The position numbers and the translations under genes were made by a program. From positions 1 to 64,000 of the forward strand of contig NZ_JAKSYM010000063.1 of assembly GCF_022829545.1 (NCBI RefSeq): a DNA stretch of 64,000 nucleotides, given 5' to 3'. The stretch is from Methylobacterium sp. J-030 (GTDB lineage Bacteria; Pseudomonadota; Alphaproteobacteria; Rhizobiales; Beijerinckiaceae). Shown one piece after another: positions 16,067 through 24,751 of this stretch (position 1 is the stretch's first letter; each line of letters begins with the position of its first letter). The notes below the pieces were generated by a model. It was not told where the DNA came from, ran no database searches, and saw nothing but the letters and a program-made list of their open reading frames with translations.

Positions 16067-17524
16067 ATGCCTTTTTCCGACCTGGGACTGAGTGAGAAAG
16101 TCCTGAACGCCGTCGAAGCGGCGGGTTACACCGAGCCGACGCCGATCCAGGCCGAGGCCATCCCCCATGTGCTGGCGCGCCGCGACGTCCTCGGCATCGC
16201 CCAGACCGGCACCGGCAAGACCGCGGCTTTCACGCTGCCGATGCTGACGCTGCTGGAGAATGGCCGCGCCCGGGCCCGGATGCCGCGCACGCTGATCCTC
16301 GAACCGACGCGCGAGCTCGCCGCCCAGGTGGTCGAGAATTTCGACCGCTACGGCACCAACCACAAGCTCAACGTGGCGCTGATCATCGGCGGCGTCTCCT
16401 TCGCCGATCAGGACGCCAAGCTGATGCGCGGCACCGACGTGCTGATCGCCACGCCCGGCCGGCTGCTCGACCATTTCGAGCGCGGCAAGCTGCTGCTCAC
16501 CGGCGTCGAACTCCTCGTGATCGACGAGGCCGACCGGATGCTCGACATGGGGTTCATCCCCGACATCGAGCGGATCGCCAAGATGGTGCCGTTCACCCGG
16601 CAGACGCTGTTCTTCTCGGCGACCATGCCGCCGGAGATCGAGCGGCTGGCCGACATGTTCCTGCACAATCCCCAGCGGGTCGAGGTGGCGCGCCCCGCCT
16701 CCACGGCCGCGACGATCACGCAGCGTCTCGTCGCCACCGGCTCCGAGGGCCAGGCCAAGCGCGAGCGGCTGCGGGACCTGATCCGCGGCGAGGCGGAACT
16801 CAAGAACGGCATCATCTTCTGCAACCGCAAGCGCGATGTCGCCCTGCTGCAGAAATCCCTGGTCAGCCACGGCTTCGACGCCGCCGCGCTTCATGGCGAC
16901 ATGGACCAGCGCGCGCGTACCACCGCCCTCGACGCGTTCCGGAACGGCGAGACCGCCCTGCTGGTCGCCAGCGACGTGGCGGCCCGCGGACTCGACATCC
17001 CGGCGGTTAGCCACGTCTTCAACTTCGACGTGCCGCACCACCCGGAGGACTACGTCCACCGGATCGGCCGCACCGGGCGGGCCGGACGGTCCGGCACCGC
17101 CTACACGCTCGCCGGGCCGGAGGATGCACGGTCGCTGGGCGCCATCGAGTCGCTGATCGGCCAGCCGATCCCGTGGTTCGACGGCGACCTGTCCACGGTG
17201 GCCGCCTCCGCGGGCGACACCGGCACCCGCCATCGCGGCCGCTCCGGCGAGGGCCGCCGCGGGTCGCGCGCGGCCAGCGGTGCAGCGAAAGGTGCGGCGG
17301 AGGCCGGGGACCGCCCGAGGGCGCGCGGCGGGCGCGGTGCATCGCCCGCGCCGCGAGCCGAGAGCCGGCCCGCGCCGGAGCCGCGCCGCGAGCCGGTGCG
17401 CGAAGAACGGGTGCGGGACGAGCGCGGGCGCCGGGGTGAGGCGGAGGGTGACACCCCCGTCGGTCTGGGCTCGCACGTCCCAGCCTTCCTGCTTCGTCCA
17501 GTTCAGGCGAAGAAAGAGAAATAA
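16067..17524 (+). CDS. rhlE: DEAD-box ATP-dependent RNA helicase (RhlE-like)
   Basis: The 485-aa protein unwinds RNA duplexes during ribosome assembly or mRNA turnover. The Q motif (GYTEPTPIQAEAIP), motif I AQTGTGKT, Ia PTRELA, II DEAD (VIDEADRMLDMGF), III SAT, and motifs V/VI (VASDVAARGLDIP, HRIGRTGRAGR) are all present. Residues beyond about 375 form a low-complexity Arg/Gly/Glu-rich tail typical of RhlE proteins, ending in a short conserved-looking LGSHVPAFLLRPVQ segment. Start and length are normal. Confidence 0.93.
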   Translation: MPFSDLGLSEKVLNAVEAAGYTEPTPIQAEAIPHVLARRDVLGIAQTGTGKTAAFTLPMLTLLENGRARARMPRTLILEPTRELAAQVVENFDRYGTNHKLNVALIIGGVSFADQDAKLMRGTDVLIATPGRLLDHFERGKLLLTGVELLVIDEADRMLDMGFIPDIERIAKMVPFTRQTLFFSATMPPEIERLADMFLHNPQRVEVARPASTAATITQRLVATGSEGQAKRERLRDLIRGEAELKNGIIFCNRKRDVALLQKSLVSHGFDAAALHGDMDQRARTTALDAFRNGETALLVASDVAARGLDIPAVSHVFNFDVPHHPEDYVHRIGRTGRAGRSGTAYTLAGPEDARSLGAIESLIGQPIPWFDGDLSTVAASAGDTGTRHRGRSGEGRRGSRAASGAAKGAAEAGDRPRARGGRGASPAPRAESRPAPEPRREPVREERVRDERGRRGEAEGDTPVGLGSHVPAFLLRPVQAKKEK

Positions 17525-17627
17525 CCAAGCCTATTCCGGCTTAACTTTCCGGCTACCCAGCTACCGTAGATTTGTTTTCGGGCGCGGCGCAGCGACGCAT
17601 CGACAGTCCGAGGGCGGCGGGACGGGC

Positions 17628-18686
17628 ATGAGCCAGGAGATCAATGCGGATCGTGATCGCAGCTTCGCGCTGGCGAAGCGGGTGCACGACTTGATTCGCG
17701 ACTACGGCCCTTCCGCAACGCCCCGCGCCTACGCGGTCTGGTACACCTACGTGTCGGCGGAGCTTCCGCTGCTCAGCGATGCCGTGAAGCGGCTGACCAC
17801 GCAGAACGGCGGCCTGACCGAGGCCGATATCGACGACCTGCACGAGACCTACCTCGACGGGCGGCGCCTCGCGAATGCCGCGGGCGCCATCAGCGGCGTG
17901 GTCCTGAGCGAGCTCGCCGCGGTCACCGAGATCCTCGATCTCTCCCTCGGCACCACCGCCCAGTACGGCGAATCCCTGCGCGGGCTGGCCCAGGACCTCG
18001 CCCAGGGGCTGCCCAGCGGCGCACGGCTTGGCGAGATCGTCGCGACCCTGGCCTCCACCACCCGGGAGGTCGCGGTGAACAACCGGGTGCTCGAAGCGCG
18101 CATGCGCGAGACCCGCAGCGAGATCGAGACCCTGCGCGAGACGCTGGAAGCGACGCGGCTGGAGAGCCTCACCGACGCCCTGACCGGCCTCGCGAACCGC
18201 AAGCGGTTCGAGGAGACCCTGAAGGCCACGATGGAGGCGGCGCGCCTGCGGGCTGGGCCGATGAGCCTGATCATCCTGGACATCGACTTCTTCAAGCGCT
18301 TCAACGACCTGTACGGCCACCTGACGGGCGATCAGGTGCTGCGGCTCGTGGCGATCGTGATGCGCGAGACAGCGGGCAAATCGGCCGAACTCGCCCGGTT
18401 CGGCGGCGAGGAGTTCGGGATCGTGCTGCCCGGGGCGGACCGCGCCGCGGCGCGGCAGGTGGCCGAGTCGGTCCGCGCCAGCGTGATGGGGCGGGAGCTG
18501 GTCAAGCGCTCGACGGGCGAGTCGCTCGGCAAAGTCACGGTGTCGCTGGGCGTCGCGGTGCTGCGCCAGGGCGATACGCCGGCCTCGCTGCTGGAGCGGG
18601 CCGACCTTTGCATGTTCGCGGCCAAGCGCGGCGGCCGCAATCGCGCCGTGGACGACACCGCCGAGGCCCTGACGCAGGTGGCGTAA
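17628..18686 (+). CDS. GGDEF-domain diguanylate cyclase
   Basis: A 352-aa cytosolic protein. An alpha-helical N-terminal domain (about 1-165) of unknown sensing role leads into a coiled coil (ARMRETRSEIETLRETLEAT) and a C-terminal GGDEF domain. The active motif is FGGEEF, with DALTGLANRKRFE and DIDFFKRFND before it, so c-di-GMP synthesis is expected. The inhibitory RxxD site nine residues upstream of GGEEF is missing (GKSA), so product feedback at that site is unlikely. ATG 17628 is chosen; upstream sequence in frame belongs to the helicase tail. Confidence 0.9.
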   Translation: MSQEINADRDRSFALAKRVHDLIRDYGPSATPRAYAVWYTYVSAELPLLSDAVKRLTTQNGGLTEADIDDLHETYLDGRRLANAAGAISGVVLSELAAVTEILDLSLGTTAQYGESLRGLAQDLAQGLPSGARLGEIVATLASTTREVAVNNRVLEARMRETRSEIETLRETLEATRLESLTDALTGLANRKRFEETLKATMEAARLRAGPMSLIILDIDFFKRFNDLYGHLTGDQVLRLVAIVMRETAGKSAELARFGGEEFGIVLPGADRAAARQVAESVRASVMGRELVKRSTGESLGKVTVSLGVAVLRQGDTPASLLERADLCMFAAKRGGRNRAVDDTAEALTQVA

Positions 18687-18691
18687 CGGGT

Positions 18692-18815
18692 TCCCAAAGG
18701 GCTCAGCCCTTTGGTGGGGTGTCGGGGTGAAACCTTGACGATCCGGTTTCGCCCGACAATGGGGCGCTGCCCTTTACCCGCAAAAGGGCTCGCCCTTTTG
18801 AAACCCGGCGGGCTT
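18692..18815. repeat. Intergenic repeat block with hairpins, probable bidirectional transcript end
   Basis: ccaaagggctcagccctttgg (18694-18714) and aaaagggctcgccctttt (18782-18799) are near-perfect hairpins with A/T flanks. They lie between the convergent GGDEF and iscA-like genes. The modules match those at 48010-48115 and 13224-13290. Their position suggests termination in both directions. Confidence 0.6.
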
Positions 18816-19192
18816 CAGACCCGGGCCGGCATCCGGTCCTCCGAGACCGGCGTGATCGCCACCGACTCGCCGCAGCCGCAGGCCGAGGTCTGGTTCGGGT
18901 TGTTGAACACGAACTGCGACGCGAGCTTGTTGGTGGTGAAGTCCATCTCGGTGCCGAGCAGGAACAGCACCGCCTTCGGATCGACGAAGACCCGCACGCC
19001 GCGATCTTCGACCATGTCCTCGCCCGGCTTGCGGCTTTCCGCGTATTCCATCGTGTACGACATGCCGGCGCAGCCGCCGTTGCGGACGCCGACCCGTAGT
19101 CCGGCGATCGGCCGGTCGGCCTCCGCCATGATCGCCTTGATCCGATCGGCGGCCCGATCGGTCAGCGAGAGAACCTTGAACCCGTTCGACAT
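18815..19192 (-). CDS. Iron-sulfur cluster assembly protein, A-type carrier (IscA/SufA/HesB)
   Basis: The 125-aa product is an A-type Fe-S carrier that passes clusters to apo-proteins. The three conserved cysteines are in NGGCAGMSY and SACGCGES, with the linking FVDPKAVLFLLGTEMDF segment. ATG 19192 (MSNGFKVLSLTD) is preferred over 19210. No suf or isc neighbours are visible, so its placement within one pathway is open. Confidence 0.92.
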   Translation of the reverse strand: MSNGFKVLSLTDRAADRIKAIMAEADRPIAGLRVGVRNGGCAGMSYTMEYAESRKPGEDMVEDRGVRVFVDPKAVLFLLGTEMDFTTNKLASQFVFNNPNQTSACGCGESVAITPVSEDRMPARV

Positions 19193-19314
19193 CGTCACCC
19201 TCCCGCCCATCCGGGTTCAAGGCCCGGGGACGCGCATTCTGACATCGACAAGATAAGCATTGGGTTGAGGCCGGTCCACCGCGCCCGGGTCACACCCGCC
19301 CGGCATTCGGCGCG

Positions 19315-20307
19315 TCAGGCGGTCCCGGCGGTGAGTCGCGCGAAGGTCGCGAGATCGACGTTGCCGCCGCTGATCACCACGCCGACCCGCTTGTCCCTGA
19401 CGTCCACTTGCCCGTGCAGCACCGCCGCCGCCGCGAGGCACCCGGTCGGCTCGACCACGATCTTCATCCGGCTGGCGAAGAACCGCATGGTCTCGGCGAG
19501 CTGAGCGTCGGTGACGGTGACGATGTCGGAAACGCGCTCCCGGATGATCCCGAAGGTGAGCGCGCCGAGCGCCGTCGATTGCGCTCCGTCCGCGATGGTG
19601 CGGGGCACCGGGATCGTCACGATCCGGCCGTCGCGGAACGAGCGCTGCCCGTCGTTGCCGGTCTCCGGCTCGACGCCGATCACCCGGCAGCCCGGCGACA
19701 GTTCCGCCGCGGCGAGCGCACAGCCCGCCAGCATGCCGCCGCCGCCGAGGCAGACCACCAGCACGTCGAGCGGACCCGCCGTCTCGATCAGCTCCTGGGC
19801 GAGCGTCCCCTGCCCGGCGATGACGTCGGGATGGTTGAAGGGTGGGATCAGGGTCAGGCCCCGGGGCTCCGCGATGGCCCGGCCGAGCGCCTCGCGGTCC
19901 TGGCCGTAGCGGTCGTAGAGCACCACTTCGGCGCCGTAGCCACGGGTGCCCGCGATCTTCGCCGCGGGGGCGTCCTCCGGCATGATGATCGTGGCCGGGG
20001 CGCCGAGCAGCCGACTCGCCAGGGCGATCGCCTGGGCGTGGTTGCCCGACGAGAAGGTGATCACCCCGCGGGTGCGGGCCGCCTCCGGCAGCGCGCTGAT
20101 GGCGTTGTAGGCCCCGCGGAACTTGAAGGCCCCGGCCCGCTGCAGGTTCTCTGCCTTGAAGAACAGCTTCGCGCCGGTCATCGCGTCGGCGGTGCGGGAG
20201 GTGAGCACCGGCGTGCGATGCGCCGCGCCTGCGAGGCGCTCGGCCGCGCGCGCCACGTCGGCATAGGTGGGCAGGCCCGCGATCGCCGCGCCGTGTTCGC
20301 CCTGCAT
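19315..20307 (-). CDS. PLP-dependent threonine/hydroxyaspartate ammonia-lyase (serine racemase-like)
   Basis: A 330-aa fold-type II PLP enzyme. The PLP lysine is in AFKFRGAYNA (Lys62), with SSGNHAQAIA for the substrate carboxylate and the GGGG phosphate loop (LGGGGMLAG). There is no C-terminal ACT regulatory domain, so it is a catabolic-type threonine dehydratase, threo-3-hydroxyaspartate ammonia-lyase or serine racemase rather than biosynthetic IlvA. It stands alone, convergent with nothing obvious. Confidence 0.85.
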   Translation of the reverse strand: MQGEHGAAIAGLPTYADVARAAERLAGAAHRTPVLTSRTADAMTGAKLFFKAENLQRAGAFKFRGAYNAISALPEAARTRGVITFSSGNHAQAIALASRLLGAPATIIMPEDAPAAKIAGTRGYGAEVVLYDRYGQDREALGRAIAEPRGLTLIPPFNHPDVIAGQGTLAQELIETAGPLDVLVVCLGGGGMLAGCALAAAELSPGCRVIGVEPETGNDGQRSFRDGRIVTIPVPRTIADGAQSTALGALTFGIIRERVSDIVTVTDAQLAETMRFFASRMKIVVEPTGCLAAAAVLHGQVDVRDKRVGVVISGGNVDLATFARLTAGTA

Positions 20308-20546
20308 CGGATCCCGCCTCGCGCCTGTCCCCAGTGGGGATGAGTCATAGGGGCGATCGGGTCCGGGCGCATCCTGGTCTCGTGCACGGCCGGAAGCGGA
20401 GCCATTCGCCGGCTCAGGGCTTATCCCGTCGGGGCCAGCTTGGCTGGGCCATTGGGGAGCGGCATCGCCATGGGGTCGGCCATACGGACGGGATCGAACG
20501 GGCGGCGCGGTGCATCGGCTGACCTGCCGGCCGGAGGGTGCGCCCC

Positions 20547-20771
20547 GTGAGCGGCTGGGCGCGCGAACGGCCGCTGCGCGACGGGGCGACCGAGGTCACC
20601 TTCCGGGGGCGCGGGCTGGCCCTGCGCTCCGGCGCGCGGCTGATCCTCTTGGTGTGTCCGCTCTGCTCGCAGCGCAATGCCAAGCGCGGCGCGGAGCGGG
20701 GCATCTGCGAATGGTGCGCCTACGTGCCGTCACCGGACGAGGCGGAACCGAGGGAGACGGGGTGCGGTTGA
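20547..20771 (+). CDS. Small zinc-ribbon protein
   Basis: A 74-aa product with two CxxC knuckles, CPLCSQRN and ICEWCAY, separated by 14 residues, consistent with a structural zinc ribbon. GTG 20547 is chosen because GGAGGG at 20533-20538 lies 8 nt upstream. No name can be assigned. The N-terminal half is basic with a hydrophobic stretch (ARLILLVCPLC). Confidence 0.6.
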   Translation: MSGWARERPLRDGATEVTFRGRGLALRSGARLILLVCPLCSQRNAKRGAERGICEWCAYVPSPDEAEPRETGCG

Positions 20772-20878
20772 GCCGCTTTCTCACGGCCATGCCGTGTCCG
20801 CGCCCCGCCCCTCAAGCCGCCATCGAGCGAGGCCGGCAGGATCGGAGATGACCCCGCCCCCGCCAGCCGGCTCGCGGA

Positions 20879-21175
20879 TTACCGGCAGCGACCGGACGCC
20901 GAGAGCGAGGTGTAGGAATTGCGGATCACCCGCTCGGATTGGATGAAGACGTCCGGCGACCGGGAAATCGTCGCGACGTTACCGGCCTCGACGTAAGTCC
21001 GGCCGCCGCTCGACACGGGGATCGCACGATCGTTCACGGCGAGAAGCGCTCCGTGGCGGCAGATCGTGTAGGTCTCCACCGGCTGCGGAATTTCCACGGT
21101 GTATTGGTCGGCGAAAGCCGACATCGAAGCCATTGAGCCGACCGACGCAAACAGAAAACAGATCATCTTCTTCAT
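20879..21175 (-). CDS. Small exported hypothetical protein
   Basis: A 98-aa product with signal peptide MKKMICFLFASVGSMASMSAFA. The mature part contains two cysteines (CRHG and C-terminal GRCR) that may form a disulfide. ATG 21175 has GGGAG six bases upstream. The gene is AT-richer than the chromosome and is followed upstream on the same strand by two more small exported proteins, forming a three-gene accessory block. Confidence 0.6.
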   Translation of the reverse strand: MKKMICFLFASVGSMASMSAFADQYTVEIPQPVETYTICRHGALLAVNDRAIPVSSGGRTYVEAGNVATISRSPDVFIQSERVIRNSYTSLSASGRCR

Positions 21176-21240
21176 CGTGCACTCCCAGACAAGTCCAGTC
21201 CCACTGTAGTACAGTGATAGAACTTTTGATTGCACAATCA

Positions 21241-21660
21241 TTACTGACTTACAACATATCCCAATCGAACTAAGCAGTTTTTTACATATTCGGTCGTGCT
21301 CATATATGCATCTGCACTGCCGCGTTGCACGGAGATCCGTTGTGCGTCCGGATTTTGCGCGAGAGCGCGGCGAATGCCGTTCAGGTCGCCGTTCGCCCGC
21401 GGACCCGCGGCTCCCTGGGCGCGCCGTTCGCAGGTCTCCAGATCCGAGGCGTATCTCAGGATGAAGGTTCTGCGCGCACTCGACTGTTCATCCGCGGGCG
21501 AGGCTTGCTCCGATCCGGGGATGGGGCGGATTTGACGTGGGCGGTCGGCTGTCTGTTCCAGTGGCATGCAGCACGTCAAGCCGGCCGCCAGGGAACCGAG
21601 CGCCAATATATGAACGAACACAATCTTCAGCAATATACGATCCGGATAACGCGACCTCAT
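21241..21660 (-). CDS. Hypothetical exported protein, possible lipoprotein
   Basis: A 139-aa product. An N-terminal hydrophobic segment (ILLKIVFVHILALGSLAAG) ends in LTCCMPL, which could be a lipobox. The rest contains a helical region and two further cysteines (ETCERRAQ, KNCLVRLG). No domain is recognised. Base composition is lower in GC than the flanking housekeeping genes. Confidence 0.55.
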   Translation of the reverse strand: MRSRYPDRILLKIVFVHILALGSLAAGLTCCMPLEQTADRPRQIRPIPGSEQASPADEQSSARRTFILRYASDLETCERRAQGAAGPRANGDLNGIRRALAQNPDAQRISVQRGSADAYMSTTEYVKNCLVRLGYVVSQ

Positions 21661-22178
21661 ATTGGGCGTCCGCCAAATTCGAGATCTGAAAACGGTCTTC
21701 AGATCGATCGAATCAAATTCCTAACGAAGATGCACAGGCTTAACAAGCGTCCGGATGTCGGCAATGCGTACGCACCGGCAGCCCGATTGGACATGAACTC
21801 CGCGTGGAGCTTCATTCGTCGCACGTATTCCTGGGGTGGATTTGAATTGTTTGCCTCGACCGCACGAATGCTGCCAAGCTCACCACGAGCGACAGGCCGG
21901 CCAGGCGCGATGCCGCTGTGCGCGTGCGGTAGAAATTCCTCGACTTGACGGCTGGATACTGTGGCGGACGCGCGACAAGGCTAATAAAACCTCAACGCAC
22001 CGGGCCGATCTGTTCAGCGGTCTCAGGGAAGCCGTCCCCCACGATTGCGGGTTCGCGCGGCAGATCGATGCCATGGGCAGAGATTACAAATTCGATCGGT
22101 TGATCGATGCGATCCCGCATCTCGGAGCGATGCCGGGTTCCTTCGCGTTCGGATCGCAGATCGGCCGTGATCGTCTGC
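21661..22178. other. Intergenic region in AT-richer block, no gene seen
   Basis: About 520 bp between two minus-strand exported-protein genes. Frames on both strands are short, lack ribosome binding sites and have no recognisable domains. It may contain decayed sequence. Confidence 0.35.
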
Positions 22179-22724
22179 TCATTCCTGCCGCGCCGCGGTG
22201 CGAATATCGACGGCTTTGATGAGGCTGATGCGTCGAATATCGGAACGGGGAGACGAGATCTGTACGGGGCCGACGCCGCGACTGCTTCGAGTTCGGGACG
22301 TGTCGGCGTCGACCGCACTTGATCCAGTTGCATCCAGGATCTTCTTGAGGCTATCCAACGATATGGTCACGTATCTTGTATCGTTGACGACACATGCTTT
22401 CGCCACGAGCTTCCGGGATGTGCGCAGATCGGGGCGCACGGTGATATCCTTCTGGAGCGCGAGCAGGGCCTTGGGGTTGTTGACGATGTCCAGCTTCCGC
22501 CGCTCGGCGGTGAGATCGATGCCGCTCTCGTATATGTTGACGTTGTTCTCGGTCTGGCAAAACTTGAGAACGCCGCCACCCGTTGAAATGATATCCGTGC
22601 ACCTGTTCTCGTCCCTGGAAAGACCAGGTTGCTGCGCGATCAGGTAGACGGCGCGCGGCGGATATGTTGCGCAGCCCGCGACGAGACTGCCTGCAAGTAT
22701 GGCTCCACCGATCTGAGTCTTCAT
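22179..22724 (-). CDS. Hypothetical lipoprotein
   Basis: A 181-aa product beginning MKTQIGGAILAGSLVAGCATYPP. LVAGC is a good lipobox, so the mature N-terminus would be a lipid-modified cysteine. Two further cysteines (NRCTDI, KFCQTE) lie near residues 40-55. The C-terminal 40 residues are Ser/Arg-rich. No domain is recognised. It is the third member of the small exported-protein block just outside the mobile element. Confidence 0.65.
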   Translation of the reverse strand: MKTQIGGAILAGSLVAGCATYPPRAVYLIAQQPGLSRDENRCTDIISTGGGVLKFCQTENNVNIYESGIDLTAERRKLDIVNNPKALLALQKDITVRPDLRTSRKLVAKACVVNDTRYVTISLDSLKKILDATGSSAVDADTSRTRSSRGVGPVQISSPRSDIRRISLIKAVDIRTAARQE

Positions 22725-23110
22725 GACGCTTCCGAGTGTTAACCAACCGTAGAAAAACGTGGTTAACAAGCGGTTACGTATTGATGGCGCGACCGGGTTC
22801 CGGGCGCCGATCGGTCAGCGACCCGCGCCGGGGTCGCGGGAACCCGCGGCCGGCTTCGTGAGCTGTCGGACCGATCGGGCGCACCGATGGGCAGGCCGGG
22901 CGGCGCAGCCGATCCGCGACGCCATGCGGCGCTATCCACGATTCGTGGACAGTCGCGGCCGCGCCCGGAAGCGGCGCGAGCCGCAGGAGGCGACGCGGCT
23001 GGCGCCAGCGGATGCCGCCGGGCGCTGCATTGCATTCAGGCGCCCGCACGCTTTGGGGCCTCATCGCGCGCAGGCCGTGACTCCGCCTCCGGTCGACGGT
23101 GTGTCGTCCC
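22725..23110. other. Intergenic region left of the mobile element
   Basis: No gene is supported. It was probably the region downstream of lpdA before integration, because the native lpdA end lies at its right border. Confidence 0.35.
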
Positions 23111-23257
23111 GGAGCCTTCGGTTCGGGCCGGATCTCAGGTGTGGATCACCTTCCCGTACGCATCGAGTACGCTCTCGTGCATCATCTCGCTGAGCGTCGG
23201 GTGCGGGAACACCGTGTGCATCAGCTCCTCCTCGGTGCTCTCCAGGTTCATCGCCAC
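23111..23257. other. attL: displaced native 3' end of lpdA
   Basis: This 147-bp stretch aligns without gaps to 35797-35943. The last 75 bp (23183-23257) are identical; the first 72 bp match at about 55 positions by manual count. On the minus strand it encodes the C-terminus of LpdA, ending SEMMHESVLDAYGKVIHT and TGA (23137-23135). Homology stops abruptly at 23257, where element sequence leading to the integrase begins. It is the left attachment site, not a gene. Confidence 0.88.
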
Positions 23258-23348
23258 GTCTCCATTCGTGAGCGGTGTCAGGCACATAGCCGACCTGGGC
23301 TTGGTCCACTCCATCTGACCTGAAGCTGACCCTCAGACACCTTCGGAA

Positions 23349-23377
23349 CTCGCTGGCACAATCTGGGCACAGTGAGA
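23349..23377. repeat. 29-bp direct repeat near left end of the element
   Basis: Identical over 29 bp to 35678-35706, in the same orientation (core cacaatctgggcacagtgag). It lies 91 bp inside the left core repeat and ends 8 bp before the integrase ATG. It could be an arm-type integrase site or part of the int leader. Confidence 0.7.
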
Positions 23378-23385
23378 CCGAGACC

Positions 23386-24378
23386 ATGGCGAGCTTCAGG
23401 AAGCGGAACGACAGATGGCATGTTCAGGTGCGGCGTAAGGGCTCCCCTGCCCTCACCCGGTCATTCCTTACGAAGGCCGATGCGCAGGCCTGGGCGCGAC
23501 ACATTGAAACTGAGGCCGACCGGAGGGGGATCCCGGCCAACCGCAGGATCCTCGATGATCTGACTGTAGGTGACCTCCTGGTCCGCTACCGGGATGAGGT
23601 GTCACCGACCAAGCGAGGGGCCTTCCGAGAGACCATGGCGATTCGGGTGCTCCTGAGACACCCACTGTCCAAGACGCCTCTCAGTGCCCTCACGGTCGCC
23701 AAGGTGGCCCACCACCGAGACACGCGCCTCAAGGTCATCAAGCCTGGCAGTGTGAACCGGGAGCTTGCCATCTACCGACATGCCTTGGAGGTCGCACGGC
23801 ACACCTGGGGTTATCCGATTGCCGAGAATCCATTCACACTGGTCAAGAAGCCCAAGGTGTTCAACGCCCGGTCTCGGCGCCTGGAGCCTGGAGAGTGGGA
23901 GAAGCTACAAGCCGCCTGCCAGCGGTCCAGGAACCCTCACGTCCTCCACATGGTGGAGTTCGGCCTGGAGACAGCCATGAGGCGCGGAGAGGTGCTGAAG
24001 GTTCGCTGGGGTGACCTCGATGAGCTGAAGCGTACCCTCCACATCCCACAGACCAAGAACGGTCATGCCAGGACCATCCCGCTGACCTCCAGAGCTTTGA
24101 GCATCCTAACGGTTCGAAGGCCTGAGACCCCTACCGGTCAAGAGCTTGTGTTCCCCACCACGGAGGATGCCGTGAAGATGGCCTGGAGGCGCATCATGGG
24201 ACGCGTGGTCCTACCAAACTTCCGGTACCACGACCTAAGGCATGAGGCTGTGACGCGGTTCTTCGAAATGGGCCTGAGCATTCCAGAGGTGGCTCTCATC
24301 AGTGGGCATCGCGATACCCGGATGCTCATGAGGTACACACACCTGAAGCCCGAGGCTGTTGTGATGAAGCTTCCTTAG
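23386..24378 (+). CDS. int: Tyrosine site-specific integrase
   Basis: The 330-aa recombinase has an N-terminal arm-binding region (WHVQVRRKG...SFLTKADAQAWA), a SAM-like core-binding domain (about 58-155), and a catalytic domain with Arg in TAMRRGEVL, HDLRHEA (His/Arg), SGHRDTRML and nucleophile Tyr in MRYTHLKPE. It would integrate and excise the element at the lpdA 3' end. The gene lies next to attL, pointing into the element, the standard arrangement. No separate excisionase was recognised. Confidence 0.95.
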   Translation: MASFRKRNDRWHVQVRRKGSPALTRSFLTKADAQAWARHIETEADRRGIPANRRILDDLTVGDLLVRYRDEVSPTKRGAFRETMAIRVLLRHPLSKTPLSALTVAKVAHHRDTRLKVIKPGSVNRELAIYRHALEVARHTWGYPIAENPFTLVKKPKVFNARSRRLEPGEWEKLQAACQRSRNPHVLHMVEFGLETAMRRGEVLKVRWGDLDELKRTLHIPQTKNGHARTIPLTSRALSILTVRRPETPTGQELVFPTTEDAVKMAWRRIMGRVVLPNFRYHDLRHEAVTRFFEMGLSIPEVALISGHRDTRMLMRYTHLKPEAVVMKLP

Positions 24379-24751
24379 ACGCGGCGCTGACGAGCCGTAT
24401 CGGGCGGCCTGGTGCCTTGGGTCTCGCCAAAATCTTAGGGCACCACGGAAATCTGCTGGAAGTCACGCAGACTTGCAAGATTTCTGGCGGAAGGGGTCCA
24501 ATTTCTGACCTAGCCATCTGAGGCAATGATTTCAGTATCTTAGGCCAATCTGGGATGGGCCTCAGTAGCGGCGAACCGTAGCTTTAGTAAGCCAGACTTC
24601 GCCCCCACCGGATGCAACGCAAATTGCTTAAACCTCGTACAACTTTGCCGCGACGCCGAGGCGGTTGACTACTTGTGGAGAGAGGTGGGCCAAAGATTGC
24701 CGTGGAGACATGAGCGCCTTACGTTGAGAACAGAACAGGGACAGCAGCCCA
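24379..24751. other. Intergenic region between int and the NDT/TIR-like gene
   Basis: These 373 bp contain no supportable gene on either strand. They probably include the promoter of the downstream gene, but no clear consensus is visible. Confidence 0.35.

Noticed and set aside
20308..20546. Possible tRNA or small RNA gene
   Set aside because: No cloverleaf, T-arm consensus or clear promoter-terminator pair could be found.
21836..22219. Plus-strand 127-codon frame between exported-protein genes
   Set aside because: No domain or ribosome site and it overlaps the end of the lipoprotein gene on the other strand.
23111..23257. lpdA pseudogene from gene duplication
   Set aside because: Homology ends exactly where the element starts, next to the integrase, and only the last codons are present; an attachment-site remnant explains it better.
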